NCBI RefSeq assembly: GCF_014898815.1
Contig: NW_026515468.1
Coordinates: forward strand, 434,001-498,000
DNA length: 64,000 bases
Reading direction: 5' to 3'
Source of the DNA: Panonychus citri
Lineage: Eukaryota > Arthropoda > Arachnida > Trombidiformes > Tetranychidae
Every line of letters begins with the position of its first letter. Position 1 is the stretch's first letter. Below, in pieces: positions 22,001 through 34,300 of the stretch. Position numbers and translations under genes: made by a program. Under the pieces are notes generated by a model. It did no database searches. It had not been told where the DNA came from and worked only from the letters and a program-made list of their open reading frames with translations.

Positions 22001-23999
22001 AGAGGAAAAATAAAGTAGAAATAAAAAAGAAAGAGTAGTAATTAATTTATCTCACGATCATAAATGAAAAAGATGAGAAAGATAATCTTCTGTGAGAGAA
22101 GAACAAGAAATTAAGAAATTATTGTTTCTCATAATCATCATTAAGATGAAAACATTTGATACTCACTTAATTGTTGATCTGGTCGAGGAGCATTTCCGTT
22201 AATTGCTCCTCCATTTCCAACGGGATTCGATCCACCGTTAATAGAATTAGGTGAATCGGTCAACTGTTGTACTTGACCATCATCTTCTCGAGGAGCCTAA
22301 CCAAAAAAGAGAAAACAAAAAAAAGTGAATCAAATCAAATTAACTAAAACAATTGCGAACAATTTAATCACCGACAAAAGTGTCAACACTTGAGAAGAAC
22401 AAAAAAAAAAGAAAGCGGATTAATTTTCGCGGGTACGAATTGTTATTAAGAAACTAACCCTTTTCCCCGGATTCGAATAACCGAATTGACAATTTTTCTA
22501 ATGAGAATCAAAAGTAAATTAACTGTTAATTGTTTTTCTAAATTTAATTGTGATCTTTTTATATTCATTTTACTTAATTTCCATTCTCTTTTGCATTCTG
22601 ATTAACTTGTAATTCATGGAAATTAACTAAACGATTACCATATTAATCATCTTCTAAACTGAAGATTAGTTTTCTGTTTGTTGTATTAATATAATTTTCT
22701 CTATATTTTGATTACCCCTTTAATCAGTGATATTATTTTATTTTTTTCTTCATTTTCTACTAATTCTTTGTGTATACAATATTTAGATTGTTGTTAAATT
22801 GTTACCTCACGGCGTAACTAATCAGCTCATCACACACCCACAAAACAAAAGACAGTAATAATTATATCTACTACTTTTGCAACTACTTAAAGTAAACCAC
22901 AACAAATAACTTGATTAGAGAGTTAAATTATCATCTACCTTGGTGAATTGTTGAACAATTTAACTGTTATCCATTCAAATGATCAACTTATTTTCATCCT
23001 CATCATAATTACTACATCTTTTCATGTTTCTTTCAATCGACTGTACAATTGAGAGTAATAATATACTTCCATCAATTTCATCAACATTATCAACAGAAAT
23101 ATAATCAAAATGGTTCTCCAACTAAATTCCACTTTTCTTTCAATGTAAATCGTCATTCTTAACCTGATAACTAACGGTAATAATTAACTAATCATCTTTA
23201 ATCAGCGTCTCACTTAATTAGCCTTTGATATTCATCGTTATTCATTAAATTATCGGACCAAAGGTTTACAGGTACAGAACTTTTTTTTTCTTCTAATTAT
23301 TTATCAGGAAATCATTTTACTATTAATCTGATGTTCTTTTCTCGCTTCCAATTTATTAATTGTTTGGATTAATTTTTCTTTTTCTTTTACAGTTAATTAC
23401 TTACAGTTTGGAAACGGACACCTCGTCGGTAACCATATTGTGGTCTGGATCGAGATCGATATGTTAAGGAACTTGATCTTCGGCCTGGTGAAGGTGGATA
23501 ACGATTATCATAATAAGCTCCTTGAGCTTCAATTTCATTCACAATTAAACCTGTTGGAAAAGACAATGACAATTAGTTAATTTCTACAACAATTAAGAGT
23601 AAATCTTTTAACCTAATACTCTGGTAACCCTTTAACCTGTCAACGGTTTGTTACTTAAACAATTCTAATTCTTATAAGAAGATTAGTAAATCATCAAATT
23701 ATTGATTGAAATTATCATTTTCTTAATCAAATCTAATTTCTTCAAACAATTAACTTATATATTATACAACTAATTCATTATTATTGTTTCTTTTTAATCT
23801 TCTTTTTTGCCTCCTAATTGACAGATATGAACTACTTTGGATATTAATCACGATCAATATAATGACGATTTTTTAATTAATCTGATGAAATAATTAATCT
23901 ATCAAATTTTAATCTGATTGTTTATGAGAAAATTGAAACAATTGATAGATTTGATTACTCACCTAAAATAATAAGGAATCCAAATGTAATTATCCTCAT
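19087..23999 (-). CDS. Peritrophin-like chitin-binding cuticle protein (CPAP1 type) with Gly/Ser-rich arms and basic Ser-Arg tail
   Basis: Seven exons on the minus strand: 23963-23999, 23405-23550, 22167-22296, 21443-21928, 21148-21360, 20409-21065 and 19087-20348. They join in frame to 976 residues. The first exon is a signal peptide (MRIITFGFLIIL). After an Arg/Tyr-rich stretch (RSRSRPQYGYRRG) come long Gly-Asn and Ser-Gly-Asp arms. One type-2 chitin-binding domain (CBM14) lies at about 485-541, with six cysteines: FKC, AQC, HIC, FLC, FVC and FDC. Its lead VPNTPFKC and the NGTVFSQRNFVC segment are typical of arthropod CPAP1 proteins, which bind chitin in cuticle. Another acidic Gly/Ser-rich arm follows, then about 100 residues very rich in Arg and Ser ending RYRNNVRSQN. 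The exact boundaries of low-complexity exons are less certain than the phases suggest. It is an extracellular matrix protein. Confidence 0.88.
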
Positions 24000-24602
24000 G
24001 GTTATGGAAAATAAGCTCGATATGAACAATTAAAATTGAACGAATTGATTATTGATGGATTATGGCGATGATTAAGATAATCACAATTAATATTCCGTTT
24101 AACAATTAACAGTAATTATGTAAGTTGATTTACTTTATATATATTATTTACTATTAACTATGAACGAAAAAGTTTTATCGTTGAAGCTTTAACCATATAA
24201 GATTGTTGTTATTACTTTGATGGCGAAAAACTTTTCTAATTCACTTGATTGTTTGATGATTCGAACTGATGATCAATTTAAATTGTTCTTCGTACTTATA
24301 TACTAATGATGAGAATTAAGGTGTTGGTTTTAAATGAAGAATCGATAAGAAACAGAGAGAGTAGGCTGAGTCTTAAGAACGAAAGAGAAACATCTTATAC
24401 TCTTAAGTACAGTTCGAGTGAAAAAGTATCTTCGTTAAGATGAAACGAAGAAGATAAAGGAAGAAAGAGAAGATGAGAAAGAGAAAGTGAGTAAAGAAAG
24501 AGAATATGGGACTGGACAGTACAAGTGACCAGTCGAATATAAAAGAATACCTTTAATTCACTTTCACCGTTCGAAAGAAAGTGAAATTTTCTGGCCTCTT
24601 TC

Positions 24603-24643
<41 letters not shown>

Positions 24644-27040
24644 CTTTCATCATCATCTACATCATCTTCTTCTGAAGATGATGAACAATAAGCTCCACCA
24701 AATGCAACAATTTACATTCGAACCTCCTTAAATTAATCATTCCAATTCTAATTTTCTTTTTCTTTTTTTTTCTTCATCAGCATTTACCTTGATTCTAATA
24801 GATGATGATTGTCATTGGATTAATCAAGATGATTATTGATTCTCTCTCTCTCTCGTCATCATTGGAGTTTAGAACTTTAATTATAATGGGTTGAAATAAT
24901 TCGAAGGTCCATTTGGTGGCGATCTGATTAATCCAATTAGAGAAAACAATGTTTCCTCCAATGATGTTGATGATCTCACAATCTAAATCTAAATATTACA
25001 ATTTATTAATTTTCCACGAATTCACTGAAATTAACTGATTGTATTTGCTAACAATGATTATCTTGTATTGTTGCAGTTAAGTACAACTATCATCATAATC
25101 GTCATCATCATCATCACAACATCATCTTCATCATGGTCAATTATTATCAACAATTAATTTCACTTATCATCATCATCATTTCAATGGCCGTGAGATATTT
25201 CATCATCAATTAACTGTAACAATAACAACAACAATCTGATTACAACAATTTGACTGATTTACTTATTTGTCACAATCTATTCCTGGACAGAATGATTAAC
25301 TTAATTACAATCTAACAACATCCTTACGTGTGTTTGTTTAGTGTCAAAAATTAGTTACAATTAGTTTTAATTGGAGTCACTGTTAAATTAATCATTCTGT
25401 TAATATCTCATCAACTTTTACTTTTAATTTACCAGAAAATTGTTAATCACTTTTGATGATGATGATAAAACTCATCTCTTTCCTTACCTAATTATTTGTA
25501 TTATAATTAACTAATTTTGATGAATATTATGTTGATTGTTGTAATCTAATTTAATTTTGTTTCTTCCTAATCAACACTTCGGAAAAACATAATCAACTGA
25601 GTTATCACTTATATTTAAATTTCATTGTTAAATTGTTAACTTGATTGCGTGAGGTTCAGTTTTATTGTTGTTAACTTTCATTTGATTAGTTGATTAAATT
25701 ACATTAGTTTATTAAGACTCGTGTTTGATGATTAAAAAGTAAAACATGATTAGTTTGATTAGTTTGACTTGGAATTAAATTTCTTAATTTCATTTTATTC
25801 ATCTATTGTTGTTGTTGTTTTAACAACAATTCATCTCGCAAATCAATTTAAATTGCGTGTAAAATGATCAGCAATTAATTTGATTATAACAACGAATTAA
25901 TGTTAATTGTGTTTTCTTTTTTAATTTTGTTTCTTTTTCACTCTTTTTCAACCTTTTAATCAAATTCGAAACAATTTAACTTATTGATTAACTTTTCTTT
26001 GATTATTGTTGATTATTTTTCTCCTTCTCTTCATCTTCACAATTAAACTTAATTGTTTCTCTACAATTTAATTAAAACATTTGTAATTGTAGATTAAGAG
26101 ACTTACTAAGTTTTAATTTGTTTTCCTTGTTGATAGTTGATTGTTTTGCTTTTCATTGTGATTTAAATACTTTGCATTTTAATTTTAATTTTGCTGTTAA
26201 TTTGTTAATTGTTAATCATGGACAATACATGGAATCAGATGTTAGAATTGTTTAATTTTAAATAATTAAATTGTTGAAATTAATGGTTACCTTTGTTTCC
26301 CAATGAGATCATTCAACTGGACGGTTTAGTATTCATATTGATTGATATTCATTATTATTTTAATTACTGATTAATTGTTGTTCGTTTTCATTTACAATTA
26401 TTGATTGTTAAGCTTCTCACATCATCAGGCCTTGTGGTTTAATTTGATTATCGTGATTTAATTGGTTCTTTATTACAATTTACAGGAACGATGTTGATAT
26501 TCAACTAATGCCTTAAGGGAGTTTTGATTAATTGATTTCTGATTTATTTCAAAATCAATTGATTCTGATTCTTAATCTTCATCATCATTCCCAATCCATG
26601 GAAATACAATTAATAGATTTCTGGTAAACAATTAACCCTTTTCATGAGCAATTAACATTCAGATTAATCTTAAAGGTGTGACCATTGAATTTGTCATCAT
26701 TGCACTTTGAAGGCAATTCAATTGTTTATAATCAGTTGATTTACCAGTTTAATTATTAAGATTTACTGATTACTTGGTTTTCCCGTTAATTGTGTGTAAC
26801 TTTTTAATCATCGCTAATCAAAGGGTCGACAATTGATTCTGATTGTAATGATCAGTCTTTGTTGGTGAAAATATTCCCATAGTTAAGGCAAACAGAAACA
26901 TCGTATTGACCTTATATTGAGAAAAAGGTATTATTTATGTTTATTGTTGATTTTAAATTCGAATTATTTTTTATTCTCTTCTATTCTTATATTATTAATA
27001 ATATATTATCCTCATCTCTCTCTCTCTCTTTCTCTCTCAG
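24000..27040. other. Gene desert, first part
   Basis: Contains the promoter of the cuticle protein gene at its left edge, a CT/CTTT microsatellite at 24597-24648 and many ATCATC runs around 25080-25180. Frames here are translations of simple sequence. No coding or RNA gene supported. TGGTGGCGAT at about 24914 is a weak CTCF-like word. Confidence 0.45.
24597..24648. repeat. (CT)n followed by (CTTT)n microsatellite
   Basis: About ten CT units run directly into about seven CTTT units, about 600 bases upstream of the cuticle protein start codon. Simple-sequence DNA, likely length-variable. Confidence 0.95.
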
Positions 27041-27200
27041 AAATATCGTAAAAACAACAATCTCTCACGTTATTGTCAACAAAGTATCCGAATGTCAAAC
27101 AATCGTTGAGCTTGATGGACTCTTGAAGCCGAAGTACCAGACAATAAGAAAAGAAGAAGAAGATGAAAGGATGACAATGATGAAGAAAAGAAGATGAAGA
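27041..27200 (+). other. Exon-like island of mixed composition
   Basis: After a polypyrimidine tract ending TCTCTCTCAG there is about 110 bases of unusually balanced composition (27041-27150), then a purine-rich GAAGAAGATGAA run. One frame is open across it (VNKVSECQTIVELDGLLKPK), but it begins in simple sequence and matches nothing I know. It could be an untranslated or non-coding RNA exon, or chance. Confidence 0.2.
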
Positions 27201-30200
27201 TGAAGATGAATATTCAGTTGAGAATAGAATATTTGGAAATGATGATTATTCGAAAAAAAGAAAAAAAAGTAAAAGGTGTTCAACAAAATTCCAAAAACTC
27301 TTGAATTCTCAATAATATTCAATCATCTTGATAACTTGTTGATAACTTTCGGATAATAGTTACAGATTAACAAGTGGATTTAGTGATTACCTTTTGGGAG
27401 TCATTTAATTTATCCACTTGATTATCTACCTGATTGTTGAATCTCTCGTATTGATTAACCTTGATTGTGACAAGATTCACCAATTCAAGTTGTTTATTTG
27501 TCATAATGATTATTTTAAATTCTTTGTTCATTTTCACAATTAACATTCATCTCTCTCTCTCTCTCTCATTACCCTTGATTATCACAACAACAATCAGAAA
27601 AACAATACTAATCCTTTTTAATTTGATTATCGTTCTTATGATTTACTAATTTTCACCAATTCAGTTAATCGTTTTCACTTTTCTATTTCCAGTGTTAATC
27701 TAATGATAAACTCTTGACAATTTATATTCAAATTGTTTCTAATTTTGGTTGTTGTGTAGGTTGATTGTGATGATTAGTTGATTGTTTCGGACAATCAAAG
27801 TGTCTCCTTTGATAATTCCTCTGGTAAAATTAGTAAATTGTTGCCCAAAGTGTTAAGTATCATTGACTCTCGAGGACAATGTTAATTTTGTCACAAGAAA
27901 ATTGAATTTAAATTGTTTCAATATAATGTTAATCATATTGACTACAATTGATGAAATTTTCAGCTTAATTGTTGATTAAATGGTTAAACTTGATTTTCAT
28001 TTAATCAATTTCTTTTGTTTTAATTGTAAAATTAAATTGAAAGTCAAGTTGAACCTTTTTGATTGTAAATTATGACTTGATTGTTGAGAAATTGTTTCTA
28101 TCATTTTGATGATGATTAACTAAATGATGATGATTCCTTAATTGTTCCGGTGCTACGGTCATCCCAATCAGACCGAATAATAGTTTATGATATAATTTAA
28201 GATTCGGTATATTAATTGTAATTACAAATCGTCAACAATTTAACAGGAAATGGACAAGAAACTGTGATGATCACGATTTGTAGCAACAATTAACTTTCAT
28301 CATTACAATTTAAGTATTTGATTATCATGATGATAGTTAAGTAGAAAAGGTTTTTTTTTCAATCTAATCCTAAATTGCTGTTGATTAAATCAAGTAAGTG
28401 AACTAATACCGTTAATTGTAAAGCTAATTCACTTAATCATCTTATTGATACCGTTTTTAATAGCGTAATAATTAATATATTATTACTTTGGTAATCTAAT
28501 TGCTGTTACCTGTTGTTTCCGGTCAATTTAATTTAATTTATCATTTTCTGTCAAATGATTATCATTAATTTTGATTATTGATTTTTACCTTGAAAAAAAT
28601 TCATTTAATTGTTTCTCCCTTTAATCACAATTACATTTACATTTGTAGTTAAATTTGATTGTTAATGGTAATAAAGTGTATCCAATGTATCATCAACCAT
28701 GGACCAAGTGATTAACTAATTGTGAACAATCAAATAGTGGCTATGATACTTGATTAATGGTTTGTTAATTGATTAAACATTTTTGATTGTTACTTTTGTG
28801 GTTTATCATCAATTAATCTTAATCAGATAATTGAATTAATTTAAATTATCTTTTAATCTAAGAAAAATTATTTATTCATTGGTAACGATTGACTTAATTG
28901 TTGGCCAAATTTTCAGGATAATTAACAATTAGCAATGTTCAGATGAGGACTGATGATTAATTATTGTTGATTAAATATTAGATTTTCCAAAACTGTTAAT
29001 CAAAGGGAATCATTAATATGTTGATTGAGTTGTTAACCTTTGATTTGATTAACAATTAACAAATTGGAATGTGGCAAAAATCAACAAAATCAACAACAAT
29101 CAAGACAAATTACGATTTCAATGATTAAATAATTAGTTTTGATTGTTTTTTTTTTGGTTAATTATTTGTAATGTTTTTAATACCATAACAATTTGATTGT
29201 TGTTTGGGTGCATATGATTATTTAATCAACTATAAATTGTAATTAGTTGAAAGGCAACACTCAAGTTAATTAATATTACAATTGATTATTTGTTTTTCTT
29301 TTAATGAGAATTAACTAATTTTTTTCTTGTTATTGTTGTTGTTTTAATCTCTCTCTAAGTTAATTAGTTGATTTGATTTCGTTGGTGTTTGATTGACGTG
29401 ATCATGAATCGTTAATCAATCACGTAATCTGATTGTTTATATCCACACTTAATCAAATTACCAATTACAATTAACTGTAGATTCAATAATTTGTAATCAA
29501 TATTTTATAATAAGTGATGATTTTTTTTTGTATTATGTTTACCTTGATGATTTAAAAAAAGGTTAACATTTGAAAATCAATTAAGTTAATTTTTTCAATT
29601 GTTTCAGTCGTTTTCGTAGATGATTAACTGAATTGACAATTAATCATTACAATTTACAATTCACCTAAGGCTTTTAGATTTGCATCTTTGTTATTAATTG
29701 CAATTTCTCCAGTGAGTATGATTGTTAATTGTGATGGAAAATTAGTTAACTTTTGGTGTAAAATTAGTTGATTTTCAGGCCATTTTGGTCAAGGATGATT
29801 GTTGTTGATTTATAATATAAGCAACAAGGAAGGATTCACAATTAAATTTGTTGATTATCTATGATATAGATAATTAAACAAAATTTTTTCTTCTTCATGA
29901 TAAACCAAATGAGAAACCATCACCATCAAAACAATTAGAATAACACAATTGTAATCAAATGAGAAAGAAAAGTTTTAGATGATGATGATAATCAAATTGA
30001 AGGAAAAGAAAAGAAAAACATTTTCGCCAATAAATTTTCTTGATTCTTCTCTACTTTCAACAGCAATTGTGACCAGTTGAAGAGAAACAATTGTTTAATT
30101 AAATTAAATTTGATGAGCATGTTGATCATCTCTAATGGTGACTGTTGATCCATCGTTTTGATTGAAGAAAACCCGAATAATGGAAAAGCAAAGCAATTAA

Positions 30201-30634
30201 ATATCGCAAAGAATTGGATCCATCACTAATAAAGAGAAAAAGAAAAAGATAAATTATAATTATTAGAATAGGAAGATGAAGATTAACAATTGATTATGAG
30301 TATAATGATTGAGAACAATTAGTTTGTATGAAGATAAAGATTAATGAATTAACTGTAAACACGTAATGTTGGAAAATTATGTTAATCACCAATGTTTGTT
30401 GTTGTTTTTGTTTCTTGTTCATGTTTACAATCAATTACAATTTGATGATTATAGTGTTGATGGTACGTGGCAAGGTGGTTATTACAGTTGATTGTTGATT
30501 TAGTTAACTGATAGAAAGAGGAAACAAGTTAATCAGTTAATTTATGATCACTAATAAATCACTTGAAATATGTAATTACCTTAAATCAATTGAGAGCTTC
30601 TTGTTTTCAATTGTTATTGATTCCAAGGCCTAAC
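27201..30634. other. Gene desert, second part
   Basis: Strongly AT-rich, built largely from CAATTAA/TTAATTG, GTTGATT and ATCATC words. A small GC-richer patch at about 28147-28180 (GGTGCTACGGTCATCCCAAT) has no obvious function; it does not fold as a tRNA by eye. No gene is supported. Confidence 0.4.
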
Positions 30635-31330
30635 CTATAGGGGTAACAGAAATAGAGACTTAATCATCATCATAACCATTGTAATTAACTTCCGATGGTA
30701 GCCATTTTTGGAGACACAATTACCTGTAGATTAAAGTGTTGAAAGAATAAAAAATAAATAAATTAACTCGACAATCAATTAAATCAACAACAAGTAATCA
30801 AGCTTACTTACCCAGGACAAGAAATTGACCAAATCCATTGGTGAACAAGCAAATGTGTTTGTAGGCCTAAAGGCGTAAACATAATTACACATTTTTGATT
30901 GAAACTATTTACAATTCAATTGGAACAATTAAAACTCTAATTAAAGTTGACCTTTGATTGTTGGTGAATATTAATTATGATTGAGAATTAAATATCTAAA
31001 AGGATGTTAATTGAGAAAAAGAAAAATTTATTTTCCCTCTCAGAGAAAATGAGAAATTAACTGTTAGGTGGCGACAATAGAAATTAACATATGATGAGAT
31101 TTTTTGTTCTTTTCTCATTTTTTAATTGTTACTTTATGGATTTTCGTGGTTAATTAATTGTTTCTTCGAAAGCCTAACCTTATCATTTAATGTTCTTTTC
31201 TCTATTTTAATGTTGATGGGAATCTAGTGACCATTTAATTAGTTACTTACATTACCGACAATTAAGATTGTTACTGTTAATTGACAACAAACACCAAGAC
31301 CGTTTGTGTGTCTATAGACAATAACACCTC
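30635..31330 (-). other. Possible unannotated spliced reading frame
   Basis: Three exon-like pieces on the minus strand have consensus ends and agree in phase: 31251-31330 (donor GTAAGT), 30812-30866 (acceptor TTTAG, donor GTAAGT) and 30635-30723 (acceptor CTACAG). They read GVIVYRHTNGLGVCCQL... VGN, then AYKHICLFTNGFGQFLVLG, then NCVSKNGYHRKLI and on to a TAG. The first two pieces resemble each other weakly (YRHTNGLG and FTNGFG). A start exon would lie above 31330 and was not found. The middle piece is open in all three frames, so the reading is not unique, and no family is recognised. A non-coding transcript is equally possible. Confidence 0.25.
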
Positions 31331-34300
31331 CTATTCAATCATTTTGTTGTTTTTCTTGTGACAATTAACCTTTAATTGTATTAATTTCTGGCATCATCAT
31401 CATCGTCATCAAGTGTATATATTTTAATAATTAGCAAAATGAAACAATTTAATTGGATTAAAGTTAGTGACGATAAAATAATCAAGTGAATCAACAAATT
31501 GAAAGGTAAGTGTTTATAGAGAAATAGATTAACCTTTTTCCCTTTACACTTTGTATCTTAATTGTGATTAACTATTCAATTAATCTGGGAATATTTTTAA
31601 TTATTTCAGTAAATTTCTTATAATCGTATGTTTTATTAGTCTAATTATTAGTCTAATTGTCTATTGATGACAATTTAACACGTAATTTATGTAGTCTCTC
31701 ATGTTGCTTTTTTCTCGCATAAATCATATTCTCAATAGAAATTTGGATTTTCTTTAATTGTTGTAGACTATTTTTTTTAATTTTCTATTAATTGTCTTAA
31801 GTTTATTTTCTTTTCACCTTTTCTCAGATTACCTGTGACCTTAACAATCAAATTATCTCTCTCATTCTATTCTAATGGATCAATTGGATTCTCTTTTCAG
31901 ATTTGGTAACAGTTTCTCCCGGAGAAATAATCAAAGGATATTAATTGTCATTGGAATTAAATTTAATTAAGGAACATATAATGATGGTGATCGTATAATT
32001 GGATTGAATATGATATCAGCTCAATTTCCTGATTGTTATATTTCATCTTCTCCTGATCATGATCAAGTTATTTTCGATTAACTTGAGAAGGTCAATAACA
32101 ATAGAATCGGAATATCAATATATCATCAGAAGATTATAATTATCATGATGATGATTAATACTAATCAAGTTTTCCTTTTCTCTCTCACTCTCGGTATGAT
32201 TACTTGTCATCATTATCATCATCATCATCTTGGTGTTTGTTTACTTGAAACTTTCAAAAGTATCGTGATCATTTGATTTGGATATTGTTGTCAATTGATT
32301 GTTGAACATCAGGATAATTGATTATCGTAAAAATTTCAATTCCAATCTGATATAATCAAAAATGGAGAAGCAAAAAGAAAAATGAACAATCTGATCAACA
32401 ATCAACATCAATATTCAACCAACAACAATTAACTTGATGACATTTGATTGCGTTACCTCCGTTGAAAGTAATAAGTAACCGAAAGACAATTAAATTAACT
32501 GATTTATTATACATTCAATTATCATGTAATCATCACCAATCCATATAACAACAACAACAACAACAACATAAAATGAATACCTGATACAATTAACATACTC
32601 AACAATCAATAACCTTCAGCAACAATCAAGGAATCACAGGAATCTTGTTTAAACAAATTTACCTTGTTAATCACTAATTATACGGAAAAAAGGACATCAA
32701 ACAATCAAATTTAATTTCGTACAATTTAATTGATCAGATGAAACTAATACATTTACTAAAAGGGAACAAGAAGTTTCAAGAATCAATGATGAATTAATCT
32801 GCAAATTGTCAGGTAAATGAATCAATACAATTTCTTGTGACGATTTGTTTCAAACAACAATTAACTGGTGATTAATTGACACTCACACACACACATCGAA
32901 ATCAAGTTAATTTTAACAATTGAATATTGAAATGTTTGTAGTGATTAAATTGATGATATTCACTCATGACCCTGACATGAAACTCAATCTTTTCCTCATC
33001 ACTTTTCCTTCATTCCAATTCTCATAAGGTTGACCATAAGAGGCTAACTTTTTCCCTTGACCAATTACAATCAAGAGCATAGGTCATCCTAATCATCATC
33101 TTTATCTTCATCATCATCCTTCATCTTCATCTATTATTATAATCTAATTGTTTCTCTTTCATTTCTTACCTTTATTATCAACAGGAAATTAGTTCAAGGA
33201 CAATACGAAGATGATATTCCTGAGAAATTTAATTCGATTGTGATTTTTTTCACTAATCAATTAGTTGATTAACTTCTATGTTTTCTATCAGCGTTTTGTT
33301 TCTTCAAATCAAACAACAATTAACTCCTGGAAAGTTAATCAACATCGCAATTAATATTCACTGACTGTTAATCTAAATGACTGAAATTGCCTTCTAATCT
33401 GATGATTACAAAATTTTGCTCTTAATTTAGTTTCGTGATCAACAATTGATCAGAAACAACAAAAAGGTAAACAATTAAATCTGTTAATTGTTAATTTGAT
33501 TGTTTCTTGTTGTATGTAACCTTTTTCATTTACAAGTAACAATAATTGGGAACAATTAGCAAATTAATCATAATCATGAATATTAAATCATGATCACAAT
33601 TAACAAGTTTTGATCTTTGAATTTACTTTTACCCTTGAGTTAATTTTGTTATTTTAACTTTTTCTAATTCTGTTGATAACTTTTATTACAATTAACTGAT
33701 TGTTTTAAATTGTTGAATTTTTCTTAACATGATGTAACACAATTAAATTTAATCATCATAACTTTCCCTGACCTTTATTAATTGTGATTAAACAGATTCT
33801 GTCAACAATCAGTTTTGATTTTTCAATTGTGAAAATCATTGAATCATCATTGATTTATTTTTAGATAATCAAATTTAGATTAGTATTCAACTGAAAAACT
33901 AATTATTTTGGTTGATATTAATTTGCTATAATTAAGCACAATTAACTGATTATTTGAAAGCCTACGCTCTCTATTGTTATGATTACTAAATCAACAGGAA
34001 CTTTCATAAGTTAATTGTAGTTAATTTAAATCATTTCTTTGATTGTTGATCAACTAATTTAGATAAGATCTAAATCATTTGCATGGTTTACTTGCCATTA
34101 ATTGTTACAATTAAATAGAGTTTGCAATTGATTTAATCTCAATTTTGATGAATTTTTTTCATCTAAAACATGATTAATAAATTGTTACGGAAGTTAAAAT
34201 CCACAATTAATTACTGTTTCAATAGATTTGATTTCCATCAGCAATTAACACAAATATCGTGAAAATTTGTTAATCATAATGACGATTTAATAATGAGATG

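Noticed and set aside
22461..22490. CCGGATTCGAATAACCG as a tRNA T-arm
   Set aside because: No acceptor stem, anticodon arm or D-arm could be paired around it; it lies in a cuticle-gene intron. No tRNA or rRNA was found elsewhere by eye.
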